From the NCBI RefSeq assembly GCF_012933505.1, contig NZ_JABBNB010000001.1, forward strand, positions 62,001-126,000: a stretch of DNA of 64,000 nucleotides. The letters run 5' to 3'. Below the pieces are notes generated by a model. That model was given only the letters and a program-made list of their open reading frames with translations, was not told the origin of the DNA and searched no databases. The translations under genes and the position numbers were made by a program. This stretch comes from Gordonia asplenii (lineage in GTDB: Bacteria > Actinomycetota > Actinomycetes > Mycobacteriales > Mycobacteriaceae). Below, one piece after another: positions 18,070 to 25,983 of the stretch (the stretch's first letter is position 1; each line of letters begins with the position of its first letter).

Positions 18070-18844
18070 TGAGGCGGGTCCGCTCATCGGAATGACGACC
18101 TACCGGCAGCGATCGCAGACCGGCGTGTGGGACGTGAACGCGAGCTTCCTGCCCGCGGTGTACATCGACGGTCTGACGAACGCGGGTGGCACGGTGCTGC
18201 TGCTGCCGCCGCAGCCGGTGACCACCGCCGTCGTCGAGCGGGTGCTCGACAGTCTGGACGGCTTGGTCATCACCGGCGGCTCCGACATCGATCCGGCTCG
18301 CTACGGCCAGGAAGCGTTGCCGACGACGGAGAAGCCGCGGGCCGACCGGGACGCGTGGGAGTTCGCGCTGCTCGACGCGGCGCTGCGGCGCAAACTGCCG
18401 GTGCTCGGAATCTGCCGTGGCGCACAGGTATTGAACGTCGCACTCGGCGGAACCCTGATTCAGCACCTGCCCGACGCGGTGGGGCACTCGGACCATCGGA
18501 TCGGCAACGCGCAGTTCGCGCAGACGCCGGTCGCGACCGTGCCCGGTACCCGCGTCGCGGAGATGATGGGGCCGTCGAGCGTTGTGCGCTGCTATCACCA
18601 CCAGGCCATCGACCGGATCGGCGACGGGCTGATCGCCAGCGCCCACGATTCCGGCGACGGCCTCGTGGAAGCGGTCGAACTCGATCCGGCCCGAGCGGGA
18701 GACCAATTCGCCGTCGCGGTGCAATGGCATCCCGAAGAGACCCTCGATCACCCCGCGCTGTTCGAAGGCATCGTCGCCGCCGCGACGCGCTCGCGAGATC
18801 TCAACGACTTGCACGACCTGCAGGAAAGGGCCGCCACGTCATGA
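18056..18844 (+). CDS. Class I glutamine amidotransferase-like gamma-glutamyl hydrolase (PuuD-like)
   Basis: A 262-residue peptidase C26-family protein. The start of the fold is PLIGMTTYRQ; the nucleophile elbow is LGICRGAQVLNVALGG (Cys), and the His-Glu pair is in AVQWHPEE. It would hydrolyse the gamma-glutamyl bond after the amine moiety has been oxidised, releasing glutamate, as PuuD does with gamma-glutamyl-GABA. TTG 18056 gives a 14-nt overlap with the ligase gene and follows a GGAGAG box; an ATG-less longer start (18023) is possible. It overlaps the aldehyde dehydrogenase by 4 nt (ATGA). Mycobacterial counterpart: Rv2859c. Confidence 0.85.
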   Translation: MNDFDEAGPLIGMTTYRQRSQTGVWDVNASFLPAVYIDGLTNAGGTVLLLPPQPVTTAVVERVLDSLDGLVITGGSDIDPARYGQEALPTTEKPRADRDAWEFALLDAALRRKLPVLGICRGAQVLNVALGGTLIQHLPDAVGHSDHRIGNAQFAQTPVATVPGTRVAEMMGPSSVVRCYHHQAIDRIGDGLIASAHDSGDGLVEAVELDPARAGDQFAVAVQWHPEETLDHPALFEGIVAAATRSRDLNDLHDLQERAATS

Positions 18845-20202
18845 CCACCACGGTGATCAACCCCGCGACCGAGGAGGTGCTGCGGACCGTCGAGTTGCTC
18901 GACGCCGCAGCCGTCGACGACGCCGTCGCGCGCGCGTCGAGTGCCCAGCGCCGCTGGGCGGCCCGGCCTCCCGCCGAACGTGCGGCGGCGCTGCGGGCGT
19001 TCGCCGTCGTCGTCGACGCGCACATCGATGAACTCGCCGCGCTGGAAGTCGCCAACTCGGGTCACCCCATCGGGCAGGCCGAGTGGGAGGCCGGGCATGT
19101 CCGCGACGTCCTGCAGTACTATTCCGCGAGCCCGGAACGGTTGAGCGGCAAGCAGATTCCCGTCGCCGGCGGACTCGACGTGACCTTCCACGAGCCACTC
19201 GGCGTGATCGGCGTGATCACGCCGTGGAACTTCCCGATGACCATCGCCGCGTGGGGTTTCGCCCCCGCGCTCGCCGCGGGGAACGCGGTGCTGCTCAAGC
19301 CCGCCGAATGGACGCCGCTGACCTCGATCCGGCTCGGTGAGCTGGCCGTGGAATCCGGACTCGATCCCGACCTGTTCCAGGTGCTGCCGGGGCGCGGATC
19401 GGTGGTCGGGGAGCGGTTCGTGACGCATCCCGACGTGGCCAAGGTCGTGTTCACCGGCTCCACCGAGGTCGGTACCCGGGTGATGGCGGGCGCGGCGGAC
19501 AAGATCAAGCGGGTCACGCTGGAGTTGGGCGGCAAGAGCGCCAACATCGTGTTCGACGACTGCGATCTGGAGCGTGCCGCGGCGACCGCGCCCTACGGGG
19601 TCTTCGACAACGCCGGCCAGGACTGCTGTGCGCGGAGCCGAATCCTGGTGCAGCGCAGCGTCTTCGACAGATTCATGGAGCTGCTGGAACCGGCGGTGGC
19701 CGGGGTGGTCGTCGGCGACCCGACCGATCGCGCCACCGAGATGGGCCCGCTCGTCTCCAAACCGCACTGGGAGTCGGTGCGCGGATACGTGCCCGACGAC
19801 GCTCCCGTAGCGTTCCGCGGCACCGCGCCGTCGGGCGCCGGATTCTGGTTCCCGCCAACGGTTCTCACCCCCGAGCGGGCCGACCGCACGGTCCGCGAAG
19901 AGATCTTCGGGCCGGTCGTCGCGGTGCTGCCGTTCGACGACGAGGCCGACGCCATCGGTCTCGCCAACGACACCGCATACGGATTGTCGGGGTCGATCTG
20001 GACGGAGAATCTGTCCCGGGCGATGCGGGTGTCGCGGGCCGTCGACGCCGGGAATCTCAGCGTCAACTCGCACTCGTCGGTCCGGTACAACACGCCGTTC
20101 GGCGGTTTCAAACAGTCGGGGCTGGGCCGTGAGCTGGGTCCCGACGCACCGCTGGCCTTCACCGACACCAAGAATGTGTTCTTCGCCGTCGATCCGGCGT
20201 GA
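18841..20202 (+). CDS. aldC: NAD(P)-dependent aldehyde dehydrogenase (AldC/PuuC-like)
   Basis: A 453-residue complete aldehyde dehydrogenase. It shows the TPWNFPM oxyanion motif, FTGSTEVGTR cofactor loop, LELGGKSAN with the general-base Glu, the nucleophile region NAGQDCCARS (likely Cys262), EEIFGPVV and the C-terminal FGGFKQSGLGRELG. It probably oxidises the gamma-glutamyl-amino-aldehyde produced from the glutamylated amine. The ATG overlaps the preceding stop codon. Counterpart of Rv2858c. A second aldehyde dehydrogenase fragment at 1-576 is unrelated in context. Confidence 0.9.
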   Translation: MTTTVINPATEEVLRTVELLDAAAVDDAVARASSAQRRWAARPPAERAAALRAFAVVVDAHIDELAALEVANSGHPIGQAEWEAGHVRDVLQYYSASPERLSGKQIPVAGGLDVTFHEPLGVIGVITPWNFPMTIAAWGFAPALAAGNAVLLKPAEWTPLTSIRLGELAVESGLDPDLFQVLPGRGSVVGERFVTHPDVAKVVFTGSTEVGTRVMAGAADKIKRVTLELGGKSANIVFDDCDLERAAATAPYGVFDNAGQDCCARSRILVQRSVFDRFMELLEPAVAGVVVGDPTDRATEMGPLVSKPHWESVRGYVPDDAPVAFRGTAPSGAGFWFPPTVLTPERADRTVREEIFGPVVAVLPFDDEADAIGLANDTAYGLSGSIWTENLSRAMRVSRAVDAGNLSVNSHSSVRYNTPFGGFKQSGLGRELGPDAPLAFTDTKNVFFAVDPA

Positions 20203-20264
20203 TCACCCGAGACATCAACGGCCACCGGCCGATTCAGCACGTTCATCTTTGACAGGAGTGGTAC

Positions 20265-21038
20265 ATGGATCTGACTCAGCGACTGGCCGGCCGCGTCGCC
20301 GTCATCACCGGCGGCGGTGGCGGCATCGGCCTGGCGACCGCCCGGCGCATGCGTGCCGAGGGAGCGACGATCGTCATCGGCGACCTCGATCCGGTCACCG
20401 GCGGTGCCGCAGCCGATGAACTCGGCGGGCTGTTCGTCCAGGTCGACGTCTCCGACGAAGATGCCGTCAACCATCTCTTCGACACCGCTGCGTCGACCTA
20501 CGGGTCGGTCGACATCGCCTTCAACAACGCGGGCATCAGCCCGCCCGACGACGACCTCATCGAGAACACCGAGCTGCCCGCCTGGCAGAAGGTGCAGGAC
20601 GTGAATCTGAAGTCGGTGTACCTGTGCTGCCGGGCCGCGCTGCGGCACATGGTGCCCGCACAACGCGGGTCGATCATCAATACGGCGTCGTTCGTCGCGG
20701 TGATGGGTTCGGCGACGTCGCAGATCTCCTACACGGCCTCGAAGGGCGGCGTGTTGGCGATGTCGCGGGAGCTCGGCGTCCAGTTCGCGCGGCAGGGGAT
20801 CCGGGTCAACGCGTTGTGCCCCGGACCGGTGAATACGCCTCTGCTGCAAGAACTTTTCGCCAAGGACCCCGAGCGAGCCGCGCGTCGTCTGATCCACGTG
20901 CCGGTGGGCCGGTTCGCCGAGCCGGAGGAGCTGGCCGCGGCGGTCGCGTTCCTCGCCTCCGACGACGCGTCGTTCATCACCGGGTCGAGTTTCCTCGTCG
21001 ACGGCGGCATCAGCTCCGCGTATGTGACGCCGCTGTAG
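20265..21038 (+). CDS. Short-chain dehydrogenase/reductase
   Basis: A 257-residue classical SDR. It has TGGGGGIGLATARRM for NAD(P) binding, NNAGISPPDDD, the catalytic Ser in NTASFVAVMGS and YTASKGG (YxxxK), and a C-terminal ITGSSFLVDGG. An AGGAG ribosome-binding site sits before the ATG, 62 bp after the aldehyde dehydrogenase. In mycobacteria the counterpart Rv2857c also follows aldC. It may catalyse the alcohol or amine oxidation step that produces the aldehyde, since no amine oxidase is present in the cluster; this is inference. Confidence 0.88.
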   Translation: MDLTQRLAGRVAVITGGGGGIGLATARRMRAEGATIVIGDLDPVTGGAAADELGGLFVQVDVSDEDAVNHLFDTAASTYGSVDIAFNNAGISPPDDDLIENTELPAWQKVQDVNLKSVYLCCRAALRHMVPAQRGSIINTASFVAVMGSATSQISYTASKGGVLAMSRELGVQFARQGIRVNALCPGPVNTPLLQELFAKDPERAARRLIHVPVGRFAEPEELAAAVAFLASDDASFITGSSFLVDGGISSAYVTPL

Positions 21039-21044
21039 GCCACG

Positions 21045-21779
21045 ATGTCCGCCGACGCCGTCGATCCTCGCCCGCGCACCTCGCCGCGCGAGGCGCTGCT
21101 GCGTCCCGTGCGCCTGGGAAATGCGTTCGAGGACACGGTCGGGCGGCTGTTGGCGATGATTCGCCTGGGCGTGCTGGCGCCCGGCGAATCGTTGCCGCCC
21201 GAGCGGGAGTTGGCGGCGCGACTGGGGGTGAGCCGGGACACGGTACGTGAGGCCATCCGGTCGTTGACCGGCGCCGGCTACCTCGTGTCGCGGCGCGGAC
21301 GCTACGGTGGGACCTTCCTCACCGACGAATTGCCCACGCACACAGCCGAACTCGCGGGAATCACCCGCGCGGAGATCGACGACGCGGTGCGGTTGCGGGA
21401 GATCCTCGAAGTGGGCGCGGCGCGCATGGCGGCCGGGCGGACGCTGTCGGCGGCCGAGCGAGAAGTGTTGTGGGCCAGGCTCGGCGACGTCCGGGGCTGT
21501 GACGTCGTCGACTATCGCCGACTCGACTCCCGCCTGCATCTGGCCATCGTGGAGGCGGCCGGCGTGCCCTCACTGGTCCCGCTGGTCGCCGAGAACAGAC
21601 TCGTCATCAACGGCTTCCTCGACCAGATTCCCTTGCTGGAGCGCAACATCGCGCACTCGGACGAGCAGCACGAGGCCGTGGTCCTGGCCATTCTCGCCGG
21701 CGACGGCGAGGCGGCTGCGGCCGCGATGGCCGACCACGTGGCGGGGTCGGCGGTGCTGCTGCACGGGTTCCTGGATTGA
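21045..21779 (+). CDS. GntR-family (FadR subgroup) transcriptional regulator
   Basis: A 244-residue regulator. The N-terminal winged helix contains LPPERELAARLGVSRDTVREAIRSL; the all-helical FCD ligand-binding domain follows, with Asp/His residues around RLDSRLHLAIVEAAG and HEAVVLAILAGD that typically bind a metal and a carboxylate effector. It starts 6 nt after the SDR stop, so it is in the amine operon and probably controls it. A FadR-like inverted repeat lies in the permease/ligase divergent region. The ligand is unknown. Confidence 0.88.
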   Translation: MSADAVDPRPRTSPREALLRPVRLGNAFEDTVGRLLAMIRLGVLAPGESLPPERELAARLGVSRDTVREAIRSLTGAGYLVSRRGRYGGTFLTDELPTHTAELAGITRAEIDDAVRLREILEVGAARMAAGRTLSAAEREVLWARLGDVRGCDVVDYRRLDSRLHLAIVEAAGVPSLVPLVAENRLVINGFLDQIPLLERNIAHSDEQHEAVVLAILAGDGEAAAAAMADHVAGSAVLLHGFLD

Positions 21780-21870
21780 GGCGGCGCGATCGCCGCGTCT
21801 GTCGCACCTCACAGCGCCCTCTCAGCAAGGGCTCCCACTGCTCTCACCTCACATCGGCACGATCGATGGG

Positions 21871-22803
21871 GTGAATCCCTTACAGCAACAGCGTATTTCC
21901 GTGCTCGTGGTCGGCGGTACCGGTGAGTCGGGCCCCGACGACCGGCGATCCGGAGTCTCGGGCATGCTCGCGCATGTGACCGACAATCTCGATGAGCGAT
22001 TCGACGCCGTGTGGGTCGGGTACCCGGCGAGCTACGGCCCGGCGCCGTCGTGGCAGGGGATGGCCTACGAGGACAGCGTCGCCATCGGCTGCGAGAACCT
22101 CGCCGCGGCCTTCGCCGCCACCGGCGGCCGAGTGATGATGCTCGGCTATTCGCAAGGGGCGGTGGTGGTTCGGCGGTTCGTCGCTCGGCTGGCCCGGACC
22201 GAACCGGCGGCTGTGCGGCGGATAGTCGGCGTCGGCCTGGTGGCCGATCCGCACCAGCCGTCGGGCGTCGTCGAGGGTTGTCACGGGTCGGGGGTGGCCG
22301 GGCCGGATGACGCGTCGGTGTCCGGCGCCGACGCCGTGCCCGCGTACTGGGTTGGAGCCGCCGACGATGTGATCTGCAATGCCAGTGCCGACTCGCTGAT
22401 CCGCGACATCGCCGATCTCACCGGCAACCTGGGCGTGAACGGGACCGCGGCACTGGGAAGCTGGGTGACGTCGATGTGGGCGACGCTGCGCCGGAACGGA
22501 TTTCAGAACGCGGCCCGCACCGCGGTGTCACCCGCGCAGTGGCGGCGCGACGGACGACGGCTCGTCGTCGCCGCCCGGGAGGTGGCGGGATATCTGCCGA
22601 CGGTGATCAGCTGGCGCGGTATCAGATTCGACAACGACCGGGGTGGACGGCATACCTCCTACGGCGTCGAACCGTATCGGCGGCACTCGCTGACCGACCG
22701 GGACGCGACCGGTTGCGAGATCCTCGCGCGCTGGCTACAAGTGCAGGCCACCTTCGTCGAATATGTTGTACCGGTGGACGATTCGGCCAGGGCCGCGGCT
22801 TGA
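21871..22803 (+). CDS. Cutinase-like/PE-PPE-type serine alpha/beta hydrolase
   Basis: A 310-residue protein. The nucleophile elbow MMLGYSQGAVVVRRF matches the cutinase, PE-PPE C-terminal and LysB group of actinobacterial esterases; GGTGES near the N-terminus may form the oxyanion loop, and a later Asp/His pair could complete the triad. No signal peptide or membrane segment is evident, so it may stay in the cytosol or be annotated too short. GTG 21871 is the most upstream plausible start, but its ribosome-binding site is weak. It is followed by a strong terminator. The substrate (lipid, mycolate or polyester) is not known. Confidence 0.7.
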   Translation: MNPLQQQRISVLVVGGTGESGPDDRRSGVSGMLAHVTDNLDERFDAVWVGYPASYGPAPSWQGMAYEDSVAIGCENLAAAFAATGGRVMMLGYSQGAVVVRRFVARLARTEPAAVRRIVGVGLVADPHQPSGVVEGCHGSGVAGPDDASVSGADAVPAYWVGAADDVICNASADSLIRDIADLTGNLGVNGTAALGSWVTSMWATLRRNGFQNAARTAVSPAQWRRDGRRLVVAAREVAGYLPTVISWRGIRFDNDRGGRHTSYGVEPYRRHSLTDRDATGCEILARWLQVQATFVEYVVPVDDSARAAA

Positions 22804-22831
22804 GCCGATTGCGGGACGGACGGAGAAACGG

Positions 22832-22867
22832 CTAGGGCCAGACCTCCGCGTGGAGGTCTGGCCCTAG
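22832..22867. terminator. Strong bidirectional terminator
   Basis: A perfect 16-bp stem (22832-22847 with 22852-22867) closed by a GCGT tetraloop, placed between the convergent esterase and L,D-transpeptidase genes. Confidence 0.85.
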
Positions 22868-22886
22868 AGCGCTGATTCGTGGGGAA

Positions 22887-23555
22887 TCAGTTGCCGTCGT
22901 ACTGTCCGCCGACGGTGCCGCGAACGACGATCGGGGTGCCACGGGGGATGTTGTCGAACACCCACTTGCCGTTGGCGGTCGAGACGTTGATGCAGCCGTG
23001 GCTGGCATTGCTCTTGCCCTGCTGGGCGACCGACCACGGAGCGGCGTGGATGAAGATGCCGTCGTTGGACATGCGGGTCGCGTACTCGACGTAGGTGCGG
23101 TAGCCCTCAGCCGAGTCGACCGGCACGCCGTAGGTCGACGAGTCCATGTACATGTCCCGGTAGTGCTCGCGGGTGTGGTACACGCCGTTGGGCGTCGGGT
23201 GCGCATTGGTGCCCATGGAGATCGGCATGGTCTTGACGACCTCGCCGTTGTGCCACCAGGTGATGGTGTGGGTCGAGTCCTCCGCGAGTGCGATCCAGCC
23301 GGTCGACGTCTTCACGTTCGGGATGCCGGGGGTTCCGGGGGTGTCCTCGGTCGTCGGAGCCGGCTTCGGCTTCGGCGTGGGCTTGGGAGTGGTCGGCGCA
23401 CCGGGAATCTCGATCGGGGGCAGCCCCGGGATCACGGTGACCGGCGCTGCGGAGGCGAGTGCGGGCAGCGATACGATCACGGCGAGAACACCGACAATGG
23501 TGGTCAGAAGTCGTGTGAACAGGCGTGTGCGGCCTGATCGTTTGTTAGTCAGCAC
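22887..23555 (-). CDS. L,D-transpeptidase (YkuD domain), secreted
   Basis: A 222-residue exported enzyme. The N-terminus has an Arg-rich start, a long hydrophobic signal peptide to about residue 37, then a Pro/Lys/Thr-rich linker (about residues 45-75). The C-terminal YkuD domain has the catalytic motif HGCINVS preceded by the SNA segment, and FIHAAPW. It would form 3-3 cross-links in peptidoglycan or attach proteins outside the membrane. The GTG start has an AAGGG box 9 nt upstream. It is monocistronic, ending at a strong terminator. The roughly 220-bp region upstream (23556-23778) holds no gene and may contain a long leader. Confidence 0.9.
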   Translation of the reverse strand: MLTNKRSGRTRLFTRLLTTIVGVLAVIVSLPALASAAPVTVIPGLPPIEIPGAPTTPKPTPKPKPAPTTEDTPGTPGIPNVKTSTGWIALAEDSTHTITWWHNGEVVKTMPISMGTNAHPTPNGVYHTREHYRDMYMDSSTYGVPVDSAEGYRTYVEYATRMSNDGIFIHAAPWSVAQQGKSNASHGCINVSTANGKWVFDNIPRGTPIVVRGTVGGQYDGN

Positions 23556-23778
23556 TGAGTCGAACCCTTACGTTTCGTTTGCAAAGTCGGACTCCGCGGA
23601 CGGAGCCAGGCGCCTTTCCCCACAAATGCGCCTTTCTATCGTTACACAACTGTTGCCGATGGGCCAAAGTGTTAGTGGTAATTCGCTGTAGTGAATCGCC
23701 TCGAATCGAGGTTTGTCCTGCATACGGGGCGTGACCTGGGGTAACGGTGTGAGGCAAGCCACACCTTCTTTTGGCTAG

Positions 23779-24459
23779 TTAACTTGTTCTCGGTGTCACC
23801 AAACCGTTGTCGAAGGCGAACACGATCGCCGCGGCGCGGTCGCGAACACCCAATTTGGCGAAGATCGCACTGATGTGGCTTTTGACCGTGACGACCGAAA
23901 TGACCAGCTCGCCCGCGATCTCGTCGTTGGACAGTCCGCGGCCGAGATGAGTCAGCACCGTCGTCTCGCGGGCCGTCAACCGGGTCAACCGCGCGTTGGT
24001 GGTATCCGGTGCGCCCTGGGGCGCGTCGGCGCATCGGTAGGTGTCGAGCACGCGGGCGGTGACCGCCGGATCGAGCACCGCGTCGCCCGCGGCGACGAGT
24101 CGGACCGCGCGAATCAGCTCTTCGGCCGACGAGTCCTTCAGGACGAAGCCGGCGGTACCCGCGCGCAGCGCCTCCGACAGCAATGCGTCGTCCCGGAAGG
24201 TGGTCAGCGCGAGAACCGGCGGCGGGTTCGGCGTCGAACGCAGCAAGCGGGTCGCCTCCATGCCGCTGACGCGCTTCATCCGCAGATCCATCACCACGAC
24301 GTCGGGCCGGTGCGCCGCAACCGCGTCGAGTACCTCGTCGCCGTCGCCGCACTCGGCGACGACGTCGAAGCCGTCCTTGCGGCGCAGGATCCGGCGCAGC
24401 CCCGACCGGACGAGCTCCTGGTCGTCGACCAGCAGCGTGCGGATGAAGACGTCATCCAT
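23779..24459 (-). CDS. NarL/LuxR-family response regulator
   Basis: A 226-residue two-component response regulator. The receiver domain has LLVDDQELVR, the phospho-acceptor Asp in VVVMDLRMK (about residue 56) and the Lys in FVLKDSS. The C-terminal LuxR-type helix-turn-helix reads LTARETTVLTHLGRGLSNDEIA and VKSHISAIFAKLGVRDR. It overlaps the histidine kinase gene by 8 nt, so the pair is co-translated. DesR/NarL-like regulators of this class often sense membrane or envelope stress. Targets are unknown; the adjacent L,D-transpeptidase gene is a possible one. Confidence 0.92.
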   Translation of the reverse strand: MDDVFIRTLLVDDQELVRSGLRRILRRKDGFDVVAECGDGDEVLDAVAAHRPDVVVMDLRMKRVSGMEATRLLRSTPNPPPVLALTTFRDDALLSEALRAGTAGFVLKDSSAEELIRAVRLVAAGDAVLDPAVTARVLDTYRCADAPQGAPDTTNARLTRLTARETTVLTHLGRGLSNDEIAGELVISVVTVKSHISAIFAKLGVRDRAAAIVFAFDNGLVTPRTS

Positions 24460-25669
24460 CGCTGGTCACCCGTGCGGTGTGGCGTTGTGTCACTCCGTCA
24501 CCGTAGTCGTCGTCGAACAGGGGCAGGAATGCCTCGACTCGCCAGCGACCGCCGTGTCGCCCGGCCGAGACGTGCCCGCCGAGGAGTTCGGCCCGCGAAC
24601 GCATCCCGCCGAGCCCGGATCCGCCCGGGTGGCGGCGCGCGCTGTCGGGGATGTCGTTGACGATGACGACCGTGACTCCGCTGCTCGTCGGCCCGATACT
24701 CACTTCGATCACCGAACCCGGTGCGTGGCGGCTGGCGTTCGACAGGGACTCCTGCACGATGCGATAGATCGTCAGTTCGGTGGTGCTGGTCAACGGTGTG
24801 GTGAAGGCACGTGCGCTGAACGCGACCGACGTTCCCGCGCGTCGGAAGGTGCTGACCAGCGCATCGAGGTCGGCGATGCCGGGTTGCGCGGACTCCGACT
24901 CCCCGTCGGTGCGCAACAGTTCGATCGTGCGCCGGACGTCGGTCATCGCCGCCCGACCTTGAGCTTCGGCGTCTTTGAGGGCGTCCAGCGCTTCGGAGGT
25001 GTCGCCGTCCTCCTGCAGGGCCCGGCGCGCGCCGGTGACGTTGAGCAGCACGATGCTCAAGGAGTGTGCGACGACGTCGTGGATCTCGCGCGCCATCCCG
25101 GCCCGGTCGAGTACCGCCTGCGACGCGCGGGCCTGCCGCTCGCGGCGCAGCAGGAGCAGCTGAGCCTGCAACAACCGTCCCACGGCGACGCCGAAGCACA
25201 GCATCGCGGCGATCAACCAGCCCTGTTCGACCCGTCCGGTCACCACTCCGGCGCCGAGAACCCCGGACAGCACCACGGCGTCGAAGACATTGGCGCGGAC
25301 CGTCGCCACCGCCGACGACATGGTGATGGAGATGACCAGAAGCAGCGGGGCGGCGTCGGCGTGAATGGGTACGACCCAGAACAGGCCCACCGTCACCGAC
25401 GTCATGATGGTCAACATCGGTTTCCAGATGTGCCGCTTGTGGAGCAGTCCGCCGATCATCGGCAGCCATCCCGTCCCGGTGGCCACCGCAACGGCGAGCC
25501 ACTGCAGTCCGGAGGGTGCGATCGTCTGGGACAGGTGCGCGAATCGGTCGATAGCCGCGGTGACGACAGTGATGACGTATCCGCCGTAGGCGATGAGCAG
25601 ATACGACGGCGGGTACTCGTAGCCCAACAGGGCCAGGGTCCGCCGGGTCCGCATCAGAAGCCAATGCAC
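24452..25669 (-). CDS. Membrane sensor histidine kinase (HisKA_3, NarL-partner class)
   Basis: A 405-residue kinase. The N-terminal part (to about residue 170) contains 5-6 hydrophobic membrane segments with no large extracellular loop, as in DesK-like sensors. The dimerisation segment MAREIHDVVAHSLS carries the phospho-accepting His (about residue 197). The C-terminal HATPase domain has VQESLSNASRHAPG (N box) and GSGLGGMRSRAELLGG (G boxes). GTG 25669 is chosen because TAAAAT lies exactly 6 nt upstream, giving a leaderless start; ATG 25654 is an alternative. Confidence 0.9.
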   Translation of the reverse strand: MHWLLMRTRRTLALLGYEYPPSYLLIAYGGYVITVVTAAIDRFAHLSQTIAPSGLQWLAVAVATGTGWLPMIGGLLHKRHIWKPMLTIMTSVTVGLFWVVPIHADAAPLLLVISITMSSAVATVRANVFDAVVLSGVLGAGVVTGRVEQGWLIAAMLCFGVAVGRLLQAQLLLLRRERQARASQAVLDRAGMAREIHDVVAHSLSIVLLNVTGARRALQEDGDTSEALDALKDAEAQGRAAMTDVRRTIELLRTDGESESAQPGIADLDALVSTFRRAGTSVAFSARAFTTPLTSTTELTIYRIVQESLSNASRHAPGSVIEVSIGPTSSGVTVVIVNDIPDSARRHPGGSGLGGMRSRAELLGGHVSAGRHGGRWRVEAFLPLFDDDYGDGVTQRHTARVTSDG

Positions 25670-25675
25670 CCGCGT

Positions 25676-25681
25676 ATTTTA
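25676..25681 (-). promoter_or_regulatory. -10 box for leaderless histidine kinase mRNA
   Basis: TAAAAT on the minus strand ends 6 nt before the GTG start of the kinase gene, so transcription would begin at the start codon. No good -35 is seen. Confidence 0.55.
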
Positions 25682-25788
25682 TCGCTGTTCACTCGGGCGC
25701 GAATCCGACCACGGGCGGAGCCCGACTCCGTCCGGCGGCGGGCGTCGTATTCCGTCCGTGGGTCGCTGACCTGCGCGTCGTCGACGAC

Positions 25789-25794
25789 TACCGT
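25789..25794 (+). promoter_or_regulatory. -10 box for micro-ORF/P450 unit
   Basis: TACCGT fits TANNNT and lies 6 nt before the ATG of the 60-codon ORF, the same geometry as other leaderless starts in the window. Confidence 0.45.
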
Positions 25795-25800
25795 CGAATC

Positions 25801-25983
25801 ATGGAGATCACGGTGATGGCAATCGTTTTGACGGTGGTGAGCCTGATTCTGATGCACGATGGATCCGGGCTCGACTGGCAGGCGCGGGCGACGCGCATTG
25901 CGATGGATCGGCGCGACGCTATTCGCGACCGGCCGCTGCATCGGCGGCGACGTTTGCATTCGACACTGGGAGGTCTGCGATGA
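25801..25983 (+). CDS. Small putative membrane protein coupled to P450
   Basis: A 60-codon ORF starting with a hydrophobic helix (MEITVMAIVLTVVSLILM) followed by a very basic tail with many Arg. It resembles no family I recognise. It is supported by a TACCGT -10 box 6 nt before the ATG and by its stop codon overlapping the ATG of the P450 gene (ATGA). It may be a small membrane protein, or a leader peptide whose translation controls P450 synthesis. The C-terminal Arg-rich half could also be only the region containing the P450 ribosome-binding site. Confidence 0.5.
   Translation: MEITVMAIVLTVVSLILMHDGSGLDWQARATRIAMDRRDAIRDRPLHRRRRLHSTLGGLR

Noticed and set aside
18127..20202. A 691-codon open frame through the amidotransferase and aldehyde dehydrogenase genes
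   Set aside because: Its N-terminal third is an out-of-frame reading of the amidotransferase gene; only the part from ATG 18841 is the aldehyde dehydrogenase.
23556..23778. Possible c-di-AMP (ydaO) riboswitch upstream of the L,D-transpeptidase
   Set aside because: Cell-wall genes in actinobacteria can have one, but I could not match its conserved core here.
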